A stretch of DNA of 64,000 nt, from assembly GCA_964596775.1 (NCBI GenBank), contig CAZQVN010000011.1:24911-88910 (forward strand), given 5' to 3'. Positions 42,992-51,380 of this stretch are shown here, piece by piece. Numbering within the stretch: the stretch's first letter is position 1; each line of letters opens with the position of its first letter. The DNA is from CAZQVN01 sp964596775. GTDB lineage: Bacteria > Eisenbacteria > RBG-16-71-46 > JABDJR01 > JAWXBZ01. A program made the translations under genes and the position numbers. Below the pieces are notes generated by a model, which worked only from the letters and a program-made list of their open reading frames with translations, ran no database searches and was not told the DNA's origin.

Positions 42992-43763
42992 ATGACCCGT
43001 GCCGACGATGAACTCCTGGCGGCCCTGGAAACACACTCCGTCGACCGCCTCCGCACGATCCTCGACGCGGGGCTCGACGTTCTCGTCCCCGTGCGCGGCA
43101 AGCTCCCCATCGACTGGTTCACCGAAATGTACACCCGGTCCGACCGGTTTCCGACGTGCCTCAGGCTGCTGCTCGAACGGGGCGCGGTGCTCGAGGATCC
43201 GCGCGTCGAGCCCGTGCTCCTCGACGATGCCGGGGAGCTGGCCGCGGCAATCCGTAGGAATCCGTCGCTCCTCGGCCATCGAACCACCCTGGTTTCCGCC
43301 TTCACGCCGCTCGTCGGCGCCTCGCTCCTCCACGTGGCGGCCGAGTACGGCCACCTGGAAGCGGCCCGCGTCCTCATCGAGGCGGGCGCCGATGTCGAGG
43401 CCCGCGCCGACCTCGACGACTCCGGCCTGAACGGCCACACGCCGCTGTTCCACACCGTGAACTCCAGCGAAAACCGATCCGCACCGGTGATGCGCCTCCT
43501 TCTCGACGCCGGAGCCCGGAGCGACGTCCGCCTCGCCCGGCATCACCTGGGGCAGGGGATTCGACTGGGAAACGACCTGTTTCGACCTCACGCCGGTGTC
43601 CTATGCCCAGCTCGGGCTCCTGCCGCAGATGCACCGCCGGGATAGCGATGTCTACGAAAACATCCGGTTGCTTCTCGAAGCGGCGGGGCGGACCGTGCCG
43701 CCTCTGGAAAACGTCCCGAATCGATACCTTGTACCGCGGAAACCAGGAGGCCGCACACCATGA
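42992..43763 (+). pseudogene. Ankyrin-repeat protein gene with a frameshift
   Basis: From ATG 42992 the frame encodes ankyrin-type repeats (GASLLHVAAEYGHLEAARVL, IEAGADVEARAD, GHTPLFHTVN, VMRLLLDAGAR) up to about 43534. There the frame shifts: the natural continuation PGITWGRGFDWETTCFDLTP ... NIRLLLEAAGRTVPPLENVP is in the +1-shifted frame from 43536 and ends at TGA 43761-43763, which overlaps the next gene's ATG exactly. One extra base near 43531-43540 (CCTCGCCCGG) explains it. Read as sequenced, the product ends at 43645 with an unrelated tail. Sequencing error and true frameshift cannot be told apart here. Ankyrins would bind protein partners. Confidence 0.75.
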
Positions 43764-44386
43764 CGAAACGCAGAACCAGCCTGTACAGCGTCCACCCGAC
43801 CGTCGACTATGCCCGGGCGATCATCGGCAACCTGTCCGCGCGCACCGGAAGATCGCTGGAGGAGTGGATCCGCCTCGTCAAGAAGGAGGGGCCGGCCTCG
43901 ACGAGGGAGCGGCAGGCCTGGCTCAAGACCCGCCACAAGCTCGGAATGACCACGGCAAAGATGATCGCCGACCGGGCCGACGGTCGCGGCGCGGAGGAAA
44001 CGGATCCCGACATCTACCTCGCCACCGCCCCGCGGTATGTCGACGAGATGTACGCCGACGGACGCGCGGATCTCAGACCGATTCATGACCGGCTGATCAA
44101 GGGGATCGTGAAACTGCGCCCGGCCGTCAGGATCTGTCCCTGCCGGACGATGGTTCCCGTGTACGGCACCAACGTCGTGGCGCAGATCAAGCCGACCACG
44201 AAAACGCGCATCGACTTCGGCCTGGCCCTCAAGGGTTCCACCCGGAAACCGCCGAAGCGCCTCCTGGACACCGGCGGCCTGGAAAAGGGGGACCGCATCA
44301 CGCACCGGATTCCGCTGACCGATCCTGCCGACATCGACGACGAAGTCTGGACCTGGTTCGAGATCGCCTGCGACCTCGATGAATAA
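43760..44386 (+). CDS. DUF4287/DUF5655 domain protein
   Basis: 208 residues. The N-terminal ~75 residues (TGRSLEEWIRLVKKEG ... RQAWLKTRHKLGMTTAKMI) match DUF4287, and the C-terminal ~120 (DRLIKGIVKLRPAVRICPCR, then DFGLALKGSTRKPPKRL) match DUF5655. The combination is common in bacteria but its biochemical role is not known to me. Soluble, no signal peptide. Overlaps both the repaired ankyrin frame (ATGA) and the next gene (8 bases). Confidence 0.75.
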   Translation: MTKRRTSLYSVHPTVDYARAIIGNLSARTGRSLEEWIRLVKKEGPASTRERQAWLKTRHKLGMTTAKMIADRADGRGAEETDPDIYLATAPRYVDEMYADGRADLRPIHDRLIKGIVKLRPAVRICPCRTMVPVYGTNVVAQIKPTTKTRIDFGLALKGSTRKPPKRLLDTGGLEKGDRITHRIPLTDPADIDDEVWTWFEIACDLDE

Positions 44387-45518
44387 AACGGCCCCCGGGT
44401 TGTTCCTCTGCCTCTTCCTCGCCGGCTGCGGAACCGCGACGAAAGAACCGGACAGAATCGACATGGCCGCGATCGACGCCGGCGCTCAACAACTGATGCG
44501 GCGCGAAAACGTGGAAGGGCTGGCTCTCGCGGTCATCGAAGGCGGGCAGATCATCCATGTGGCGGCGTACGGCCGCCGGAACGTGGAGAAGGATCTCCCG
44601 CTGACCGTCGACACCATCATGTACGGCGCGTCCCTCACGAAAACCGCGTTCGCGTACATGGTGCTTCAGCTCGTGGACGAAGGGCGGCTGGATCTCGATG
44701 CGTCGATCGCCGACCTGCTCCCCCGCCCCCTGCCGGAGTACGAGGATTACCCGGATCTCGCGGAGGACGAGCGTTGGAAGGAGCTCACGCCGCGCATCAT
44801 CCTGACCCACGCCACCGGCTTCGCGAACTTCCGCTGGCTGGAGGACGACCGGAGACTGCGTTTCCATCACGATCCGGGCGCCCGTTACGGCTATTCCGGC
44901 GAGGGTTTCTACATCCTGCAGCTGGCCCTCGAGGAGGGCCTCGGGCTCGACGTGGGGAAGGAGATGCAGACCCGGATCTTCGACCGCTTCGGCATGACGA
45001 ACACCAGCATGACCTGGCGGGCGGATTTTGCGGAGAACCTGGCCGACGGCTACGGCCTGGACGGCACGATGGAGCCGCACGACGATCGGAGCAGCGTCAG
45101 CGCCGCCGGTTCCATGGACACGAGCATCAACGATCAGGCGCGGATGTGGGCCGGCATCCTGCGCGGCGACGGATTGACCGCCGCGTCCCGCGCGGAGCTG
45201 ATCCGCGGCCAGGTGCCGATCCGATCGGCGCACCAGTTCCCGACGCTGATGACCGACACGGATCCCCGGAACGCCGACATCAGCCTCGCGGCCGGCCTCG
45301 GACTCGTTACATTCCGGGATGCGGGCGGCCCGGCCTGGTTCAAGGGGGGGCACAACCCCTGGACCGGAAACATGGTCATCGGCCTGGAAAACGGAAAGCG
45401 CTGTGTCGTGATGCTGGCCAACGACGTGCGCGCGGAACGAATCTACCCGGAACTGGCGCGGCTGATTCTCGGCGAAACGCGGATGCCCTGGTACTGGGAG
45501 TACAACCATCAGGACTAG
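44379..45518 (+). CDS. Beta-lactamase-fold serine hydrolase, lipoprotein
   Basis: 379 residues. Lipobox LFLAGC with Cys17, so membrane-anchored outside the cytoplasm. Class C beta-lactamase/penicillin-binding fold motifs: SLTK (Ser-x-x-Lys) in MYGASLTKTAFAY, and YSG in RYGYSGEGFYI; the C-terminal strand motif is probably FKGGHNPW (HNP region; the usual H/K-T/S-G is H-N-P-like and uncertain). May act as an esterase, D-aminopeptidase or peptidase rather than a true beta-lactamase. Its stop codon shares the palindrome CTAG with the stop of the convergent regulator gene. Confidence 0.88.
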   Translation: MNKTAPGLFLCLFLAGCGTATKEPDRIDMAAIDAGAQQLMRRENVEGLALAVIEGGQIIHVAAYGRRNVEKDLPLTVDTIMYGASLTKTAFAYMVLQLVDEGRLDLDASIADLLPRPLPEYEDYPDLAEDERWKELTPRIILTHATGFANFRWLEDDRRLRFHHDPGARYGYSGEGFYILQLALEEGLGLDVGKEMQTRIFDRFGMTNTSMTWRADFAENLADGYGLDGTMEPHDDRSSVSAAGSMDTSINDQARMWAGILRGDGLTAASRAELIRGQVPIRSAHQFPTLMTDTDPRNADISLAAGLGLVTFRDAGGPAWFKGGHNPWTGNMVIGLENGKRCVVMLANDVRAERIYPELARLILGETRMPWYWEYNHQD

Positions 45519-46111
45519 CGGGGCGACCTGGCCACCGCCTTCATGGCCTTCGTCGGCGCGGACTTTTCCACCGGCACCAGCAGCGACGTCACCGCGAACA
45601 GGCGGCCGCTCCCCTGCCGTTTCCGCCGGACGCAGATCGCCTCGATCTCCCCGAACAGCTTTTCGATCCGGTCCAGGTCGGCCGCGGTGAGCCGGGCCCG
45701 GACGCGGCGGACCAGCGGCCGGCAGTTCTTCTCCGCGAGAACTCCGTCATCGACCGCCGACTTCAGCTCCCGCGCGGCACTCCGCATCAGCGCGCCGGTC
45801 AGCCGGCCGAGGACTTCGCTGTCCCCCTCCGACCCGGGGTCGACTTCGAACCGCGATCCGGCCGGGCCGTAGACCGACTCCCAGCGCTTTCCCTTGAGGT
45901 TCCGCTCCACCTCAACGAGCGCGCCGATGGCCACGAGCTTCTTCACATGGTAGTAGAGCGACTCCTGCGGCCTGCCGATCCGTGTCGCCAGTTCCCGGAC
46001 GGTCAGCCCGTCCACGCCCTCGAACTCCTGGAGAATCTCCATCCGCAGCGGCGAGGCGAGCGCGGCGATCGCCTCCTTCTTCCGGAAGCGGACGGCCTGG
46101 GGCTTCTTCAT
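45515..46111 (-). CDS. ArsR-type winged-helix transcriptional regulator
   Basis: 198 residues. The N-terminal half is a wHTH: IAALASPLRMEILQEFEG, TVRELATRIGRPQESLYYHV (recognition helix), VAIGALVEVE. The C-terminal half is helical and may bind a ligand or dimerise. No metal-binding cysteine pair (CVC) is seen, so it is unlikely to be a metal sensor. Its ATG overlaps the protease gene stop (ATGA): it is co-expressed with, and downstream of, the protease. Confidence 0.85.
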   Translation of the reverse strand: MKKPQAVRFRKKEAIAALASPLRMEILQEFEGVDGLTVRELATRIGRPQESLYYHVKKLVAIGALVEVERNLKGKRWESVYGPAGSRFEVDPGSEGDSEVLGRLTGALMRSAARELKSAVDDGVLAEKNCRPLVRRVRARLTAADLDRIEKLFGEIEAICVRRKRQGSGRLFAVTSLLVPVEKSAPTKAMKAVARSPR

Positions 46112-47646
46112 TCCGGCGCTCCCTCGTTCGGCACGAACGCGATCCGCGCCCGCCGGTAGTCGAACACGATCCGGAAGGACCGCATGAAGCCGTTGCCGAT
46201 GTTGCCGAGCGTCCAGGAATCGGACAACGGCCCGTCCTCGCCCAGCGCGAACATCACGTGCGGGTTTTCCCAGCGCTTTCCGGCCAGTTCGAACCAGGCG
46301 ATCCGGCCCTCGGCGGCCTCCTGCTGCGCCAGGTTCAGCGGTGTCGTGTCCCGCCCTTCGGTCAGGCCGAGCCGGTGGACGGCCGGAGCATGAAACACCA
46401 CGTTGCCGTGCGAGCCGCCCGAGGCGCCGACATCCAGCCTGAACAGCCCGCTTCCTCCTTCGAAAGAGGCCGGAACGACCGGATGGCGCTGGTTGAGATG
46501 CAGCGCCGTCCACGGAAGTCCGGCACCGTCGAACGAAACCGGATCCCTGAAGCCGATCCGGCTTCGGGCCAGGTCCACCTCCACGACGCAGCGCGACAGG
46601 ACGTCGTACCCGATGATCCCGCCGACCTCCTCGCCGAAATACTGCGCGAGCGGGGAGAGATCCATCTCCACGAAGAGGGGGCGGGCGAGCGTGACCGGGC
46701 CCAGTTCCAGCCGCTCGCCGCGATGGATCGCGCCCGTCGCCAGTCCGAAGATGGACGAGACCAGCGTTTCGCCGACCTTTTCGAGGCCGAGACGGGGCGC
46801 CGACGCCGTGGAAATGACCGACTGCCCGGCTCCGGTGTCGAGAATGAACCAGCCGACATCCTGCCCGTTGACGCGCGGATGAACGAGAACGTGCCCGGTC
46901 GGCGCGCGGCGCACCGCGACGGTGTCCCCCGCACCGGCAAACGTGATGTCCGCCGGGTAGCGGGTCGGCATGCCGAAGTCGGACGAGCCGGGTGCCTTCT
47001 GCACATCCGCGACCTCGACGGAGGACTGGACCGCGCCCCCCGCATGGCGCTCATGGCGGCGGGGGTAGCGGCGGCCGTTGATGTCCATCCAGTCTTCGTA
47101 CGTCCACGTCTCCTCCCCCGCCATGCCGCTGGACACCAGGCGCTTCGGAAGCCAGGTCGTGCCGTCCACGATCAGGACCCTGGGCACCGGGCCGGTCCGG
47201 GTGCGGACGGTCAGCGTCACGTCACCGGCCGCGTCCGGACCCGACTCCGAGAGCACTTCGATCAGGCCGGGGCGGTCGAGCCAGGCTCCGGTCAGGAGCC
47301 ATGCTTCCAGCTGCGCCGTCTCGAGATCCAGCATCTCGATCTGCATCGGCATGCCGGTCTGGTCCACCATCCAGCCGCCCTTTCCGTCGAACCCGTTCGC
47401 ATCGCCGAGCGGGCCGTCGATCGTCCTGACAAACCGGCCGTCCGCGGAGATCCGGAGACTCCAGGCGCCGCTGTTGCCGTTCTGGGTGGCCGTTCCCGTC
47501 AGCAGGAGGTCGCCGGTGGTCATGGTCCGGGCCGCCTCCTTCATCCTTTCCTGAACCGTCATCGTGATGCTCCTTTCGCCGGCCTGCAGTGCCCCGGCAA
47601 GCAGGACCCCGGTGATCGCCAGGGCCGCGCTGAATGTTTTCTTCAT
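46108..47646 (-). CDS. Secreted retropepsin-like aspartic protease
   Basis: 512 residues with signal peptide (MKKTFSAALAITGVLLAGALQA). The N-terminal ~230 residues are a beta-rich lipoprotein-carrier-like region (GKGGWMVDQTG, TWTYEDWMDINGRRYP). A retropepsin domain follows with the active motif FILDTGAGQS (Asp270-Thr-Gly). A second lobe has FRLDVGASGG (Asp405-Val-Gly), which lacks the catalytic Thr, so the two lobes are not equivalent. Likely periplasmic or surface protease; the substrate may be linked to the regulator gene it overlaps. It has its own promoter at 47744. Confidence 0.8.
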   Translation of the reverse strand: MKKTFSAALAITGVLLAGALQAGERSITMTVQERMKEAARTMTTGDLLLTGTATQNGNSGAWSLRISADGRFVRTIDGPLGDANGFDGKGGWMVDQTGMPMQIEMLDLETAQLEAWLLTGAWLDRPGLIEVLSESGPDAAGDVTLTVRTRTGPVPRVLIVDGTTWLPKRLVSSGMAGEETWTYEDWMDINGRRYPRRHERHAGGAVQSSVEVADVQKAPGSSDFGMPTRYPADITFAGAGDTVAVRRAPTGHVLVHPRVNGQDVGWFILDTGAGQSVISTASAPRLGLEKVGETLVSSIFGLATGAIHRGERLELGPVTLARPLFVEMDLSPLAQYFGEEVGGIIGYDVLSRCVVEVDLARSRIGFRDPVSFDGAGLPWTALHLNQRHPVVPASFEGGSGLFRLDVGASGGSHGNVVFHAPAVHRLGLTEGRDTTPLNLAQQEAAEGRIAWFELAGKRWENPHVMFALGEDGPLSDSWTLGNIGNGFMRSFRIVFDYRRARIAFVPNEGAPE

Positions 47647-47743
47647 GTTCCGCTCCTGTTCCGTCGCCGGGATGCGCGGCAGACCGAACTTCTTTCGTGT
47701 CCCCCGGGCGGGATTCCGCCACCGGTTCCCCGCGGTTGCGACC

Positions 47744-47772
47744 AGTCTATTTTATTTTTTATTCTTTTTCAA
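47744..47772 (-). promoter_or_regulatory. Sigma-70-type promoter of the protease-regulator pair
   Basis: On the minus strand: -35 TTGAAA (47772-47767), 17-base spacer, -10 TAGACT (47749-47744), in an AT-rich block. It lies about 98 bases upstream of the protease start. Same -10 hexamer as the glycosylation operon promoter. Confidence 0.7.
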
Positions 47773-47819
47773 ATAGAAAACCGCATGTTCTTGCAATACA
47801 CCAGGGCCAGGGAAAGGCG

Positions 47820-48554
47820 CTAGATTCCCACCTGCAGCCGCGACGCCAGGAACGGCGGCAGCTCCGCGTCGAGGATCAGCGACTGCGCGGCGTCGATGTC
47901 GTAGTCGAGCCGGTTCAACGTGACCTCTCCCTTCACCTGGTCGTAGAGCGCCCAGGCGGCGCGGGGGTCGTTGTCGCGCGGCTGGCCGACACTGCCCACG
48001 TTCACGAGATAGCGGCAGTCCCGGGAGAGCGTAACGACTTCGTTGTCGGGCAGATCCAGTTCATCGACATGCCCTCCCTTGACGCAGTAGAGGCCGGGAT
48101 AGTGGGAGTGACCGATGAAGCAGATCGATTCCTCGTAGGCCCGGATCTGCCGGGCCGCCTCGGAGAGCGACAGCACATACTCCCACGCCTCCGGATCGAG
48201 CGGGCTGGCATGGACGGCCAGCACACCCGGGTGGCGGACCACGTACGGAAGCGCGGCCAGGAAGTCGAGTCTCTCGTCGGACAGCGTGGCCCGCGTCCAG
48301 AGAATCGCGGCGCGGGCAAAGTCGTTGAAGTACTGGATGTCGAGCTGACCGGTGGCGGCGTGATCGTGATTGCCGGCCAGGATCTCGGCGCCGCTGGCCC
48401 GGGCCTCATCGATGCACTCGTTCGGACTCGCGCCGTATCCGACCAGGTCGCCGAGGCAGATCAGGAGGTCGGGCTTCTTCTCGCGGATGTCCGCGAGAAC
48501 CGTCTGCAGCGCCTGGAGATTTCCGTGAATGTCCGAAAAGATCGCGTAACGCAT
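47820..48554 (-). CDS. Calcineurin-like metallophosphoesterase
   Basis: 244 residues. All metal motifs are present: FSDIHGN at residue ~6, GDLVGYG, GNHDHA, and GHSHYP. The family fold is YfcE/diadenosine-tetraphosphatase-like; the Tyr-Gly in GDLVGYGASPNECI is typical of small phosphodiesterases of unknown substrate. Cytoplasmic. Last gene of the rib-nusB operon, starting 8 bases after nusB. Confidence 0.9.
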   Translation of the reverse strand: MRYAIFSDIHGNLQALQTVLADIREKKPDLLICLGDLVGYGASPNECIDEARASGAEILAGNHDHAATGQLDIQYFNDFARAAILWTRATLSDERLDFLAALPYVVRHPGVLAVHASPLDPEAWEYVLSLSEAARQIRAYEESICFIGHSHYPGLYCVKGGHVDELDLPDNEVVTLSRDCRYLVNVGSVGQPRDNDPRAAWALYDQVKGEVTLNRLDYDIDAAQSLILDAELPPFLASRLQVGI

Positions 48555-48562
48555 GATCCCTT

Positions 48563-48982
48563 TCAGAGGCCGCCGCGTTCCCGGGCCACCTTGTCCAGAA
48601 CGCCGTTGACGAACCCGCCGCTCTCGTTGGATCCGTATCTTTTGGCAATCTCTATGGCCTCGTCAATAGCGACTTTGGCGGGAACATCGGGACAGTAGTT
48701 CAGTTCGGCCACCGCCATGCGCAGCACCGCCCGGTCCGTCTGCGCCACACGCTCGAGATCCCAGCGGTCGAGGGAACCGCGGATCGTCGTGTCGATCTCG
48801 TCGCGGTACAGGTCGACCAGGCTCAACAGGTGGACCGCGTAGTCCACGACCTCGGGATCCAGTTTTTCGTCCGCCTTGAGTGCGTCGAGCGCCTCGGTGG
48901 ATGTTTCCTCGGTCACCGCCACCCGGTAGAGAACGCGAAAACACTCCTCGCGGGACCGCCGTCGCCGGCCGACGACGCTCAT
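48563..48982 (-). CDS. nusB: Transcription antitermination factor NusB
   Basis: 139 residues from ATG 48982. All-helical, with the family motifs SREECFRVLYRVAVTEE near the N-terminus and IAIDEAIEIAKRYG-type C-terminal region (here VAIDEAIEIAKRYGSNESGG, FVNGVLDKVARE). Binds boxA RNA with S10 for rRNA antitermination. The ribH-nusB pairing is widespread in bacteria. ATGA overlap with ribH. Confidence 0.93.
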   Translation of the reverse strand: MSVVGRRRRSREECFRVLYRVAVTEETSTEALDALKADEKLDPEVVDYAVHLLSLVDLYRDEIDTTIRGSLDRWDLERVAQTDRAVLRMAVAELNYCPDVPAKVAIDEAIEIAKRYGSNESGGFVNGVLDKVARERGGL

Positions 48983-49506
48983 CGTTTCCGCGCGCGGGCA
49001 GATGCGGGGGCGGCGCCCTTCCGTCCGGCGGCCGGGAGGTCGCGCAGGGCCGGCAGCAGGTTGACCATTTCCACCGCGGCCATTGCCGCGTCCCACCCGC
49101 GGTTTCCCTGCTTGCCGCCGGCCCGGTCCACCGCCTGCTCCAGCGATTCCACCGTGACGATGCCGAGCGGGCACGGAACGCCCGTCTCCTCGGCCACCCG
49201 CGCCACGCCGCGCGAGGCCTCGCCGCCGACGATCTCGTGATGGTTCGTCTGCCCCTTCACGACCAGGGCCAGGCCGATCACCGCGTCGAACCGGCCCGAC
49301 TCCGCGAGCGCCCGGACCGCCTGCGGAATTTCAAACGCGCCGGGAACCCAGGTGACGAGGATGTCCGCGTCGGAGGCGCCGTGCCGGAGCAGCGCGTCGA
49401 CCGCCCCTTCCATCAGCTTGCGGGTGAAGAACTCGTTGAAGCGCGCCGTGACCACGGCAAACCGTCGCCCGCCGGCATTGAGCGCGCCGGAAATTTCCTG
49501 AGCCAT
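48979..49506 (-). CDS. ribH: 6,7-dimethyl-8-ribityllumazine synthase
   Basis: 175 residues. Motifs: FAVVTARFNEFFTRKLMEGA, VPGAFEIPQAV, and LALVVKGQTNHHEIV (catalytic His pair). It condenses the ribB product with the pyrimidine intermediate. The core is ~155 residues; a basic tail follows (GRKGAAPASARARKR), which is unusual for the family and may be disordered. TGATG overlap with ribBA. Confidence 0.95.
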   Translation of the reverse strand: MAQEISGALNAGGRRFAVVTARFNEFFTRKLMEGAVDALLRHGASDADILVTWVPGAFEIPQAVRALAESGRFDAVIGLALVVKGQTNHHEIVGGEASRGVARVAEETGVPCPLGIVTVESLEQAVDRAGGKQGNRGWDAAMAAVEMVNLLPALRDLPAAGRKGAAPASARARKR

Positions 49507-50738
49507 CACTGACCTCCGAGAAGATGTCCGAGTTTCGTGCGCTTCGTCTCGAGATAGCGGCGGTTCACCGCGTTCGGCGCGATCTCGATCGGCACGCGAT
49601 CCACGATCTCGATGCCGTACGACTCGAGGCCTACCCGCTTGCGCGGGTTGTTCGTCAGCAGCCGGATCTGCTTGAGGCCGAGATCGGCGAGGATCTGGGC
49701 GCCGATGCCGTAGTCGCGGGAGTCCGGCGCGAAGCCGAGACGCTCGTTGGCCTCCACGGTGTCCAGCCCCTCGTCCTGCAGCCGGTACGCCTTGAGCTTG
49801 TTGGACAGGCCGATGCCGCGCCCTTCCTGGCGCATGTACACGAACACCCCCTTGCCCGCCTCCTCCATCAGCCGCAGCGCCTCGTTCATCTGGTCGCCGC
49901 AGTCGCAGCGCAGGCTCCCGAGAACGTCGCCGGTCAGGCACTGGCTGTGCATCCGGACGAGCACCGGGTCGCCGGCCGCGATATCGCCCTTGACCAGCGC
50001 CAGGTGCTCCTGGCCGTCGGCCTGGCTCGTGTACAGGTGCAGCGTGAACGTGCCGAAACGGGTCGGCAGTTCCGTGGTGACGACCCGCTGCACGAGCTTG
50101 TCCTTGCGGTAGCGCCAGGCGATCAGGTCCTTGATCGTGAGGATCTTCAGGTCGTGCTCCGCCGCGAACTTCCTGAGGCGCGGCACCCGGGCCATCGTTC
50201 CGTCGTCGTCGAGGATCTCGCAGAGCGCGCCGACCGGCTTCATGCCGGCGAGCTGGAGCAGGTCCACCACCGCCTCGGTGTGACCGGCGCGGCGCAGCAC
50301 TCCTCCCTCGGCGGCGCGGAGCGGAAAGATGTGGCCGGGTCGGCCGAACTCGGCGGGGCGCGACCCTTCGTCCGCCAGCGCCCGGATCGTCGCCGAGCGG
50401 TCGTGGACGGAGATGCCGGTCGTGGTGCCCACGAGGTAGTCCACCGACACGGTGAACGCCGTCTGGTGCGGGGCGGTGTTCTCGCGGACCATCATGTCGA
50501 GGCCGAGCCGCTCGAGCCAGCTCGAGGGCATCGGAACGCAGATCAGGCCGCGGGCGTGGCGGGTCATGAAATTGACGGCTTCCGGCGTCATCTTCTCCGC
50601 GGCCATGACGATGTCGCCTTCGTTCTCGCGATCGTCGTCGTCGGTCACGATGATCATGCGTCCCTGTTGCAGATCCAGAAGCGCCGACTCCACGTCGGCG
50701 AACATCGCCTCGGGCACGCTCAGCTCCTCGGTTTTCAT
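49506..50738 (-). CDS. ribBA: Bifunctional RibBA: DHBP synthase / GTP cyclohydrolase II
   Basis: 410 residues. N-terminal RibB domain (about 15-210): DDDDRENEGDIVMAAE (metal site) and HTEAVVDLLQLAG. C-terminal RibA domain: HLALVKGD, zinc-binding residues in RMHSQCLTGDVLGSLRCDCG (C-x-D... C-D-C) and RQEGRGIGL. The N-terminal half makes the four-carbon unit from ribulose 5-phosphate; the C-terminal half opens GTP. Overlaps ribE as ATGA. Confidence 0.96.
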   Translation of the reverse strand: MKTEELSVPEAMFADVESALLDLQQGRMIIVTDDDDRENEGDIVMAAEKMTPEAVNFMTRHARGLICVPMPSSWLERLGLDMMVRENTAPHQTAFTVSVDYLVGTTTGISVHDRSATIRALADEGSRPAEFGRPGHIFPLRAAEGGVLRRAGHTEAVVDLLQLAGMKPVGALCEILDDDGTMARVPRLRKFAAEHDLKILTIKDLIAWRYRKDKLVQRVVTTELPTRFGTFTLHLYTSQADGQEHLALVKGDIAAGDPVLVRMHSQCLTGDVLGSLRCDCGDQMNEALRLMEEAGKGVFVYMRQEGRGIGLSNKLKAYRLQDEGLDTVEANERLGFAPDSRDYGIGAQILADLGLKQIRLLTNNPRKRVGLESYGIEIVDRVPIEIAPNAVNRRYLETKRTKLGHLLGGQ

Positions 50739-51379
50739 GAGAACTTCTCCTTCAACATGTCGATGGTGACCGCCCGCGAGGCATGCTCCTCGCGCACGGT
50801 CAACAGACGTTCCACGTAACGGGCCAGCAGGTCCACTTCTATGTTGACGCGATCGCCCCGGCCGTAACCGCCGGCGACGGTGTTCTTCAGCGTGTGCGGA
50901 ATGATCATGAGGTGCGCGCGGTCGTCCTCGACGCCGGCCACGGTCAGGCTGACGCCATCCACCGCCAGCGATCCCCGCGGCGCGGCGAACCGGACGAGAT
51001 CCCCGGGCAGGGCGAGCGTCAGCATCACGGCGTCGCCGTCCTTCGTCCGGGCCGCCACCTCCGCGATGCCGTCCACGTGACCGGACACGAGATGGCCGCC
51101 GATTTCGTCGCCGACCTTGAGGCTCGGCTCGAGGTTCACCCGCGACCCGGCGCGGAGCCCTCCGAGCGTCGTCCGGGTCAGCGTGACGCCGAGCGCCTGC
51201 ACGACGAACCCGGCGGGGGTCACCGCCACCGCGGTCTGGCAGACCCCGTTGATGGAGATGCTGGCCCCGGTGACGAGGCGCCGCGCGGAGGACGGCGCGT
51301 CCACGCCGATCTCGATGCCGCCGTCGATCGGCGTCACCCGGTCCACGGTTCCGATCTCCGTCACGATGCCGGTGAACAT
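50735..51379 (-). CDS. ribE: Riboflavin synthase alpha subunit
   Basis: 214 residues from ATG 51379 (MFTGIV is the conserved N-terminus; the frame runs slightly further upstream, but this start is right, one base after the ribD stop). Two lumazine-binding repeats: ISINGVCQTAV with HLVSGHVDG, and LAVDGVSLTV with HTLKNTV. Catalyses the last step to riboflavin. Named ribE here; E. coli calls this gene ribC. Confidence 0.95.
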   Translation of the reverse strand: MFTGIVTEIGTVDRVTPIDGGIEIGVDAPSSARRLVTGASISINGVCQTAVAVTPAGFVVQALGVTLTRTTLGGLRAGSRVNLEPSLKVGDEIGGHLVSGHVDGIAEVAARTKDGDAVMLTLALPGDLVRFAAPRGSLAVDGVSLTVAGVEDDRAHLMIIPHTLKNTVAGGYGRGDRVNIEVDLLARYVERLLTVREEHASRAVTIDMLKEKFS

Positions 51380-51380
51380 C

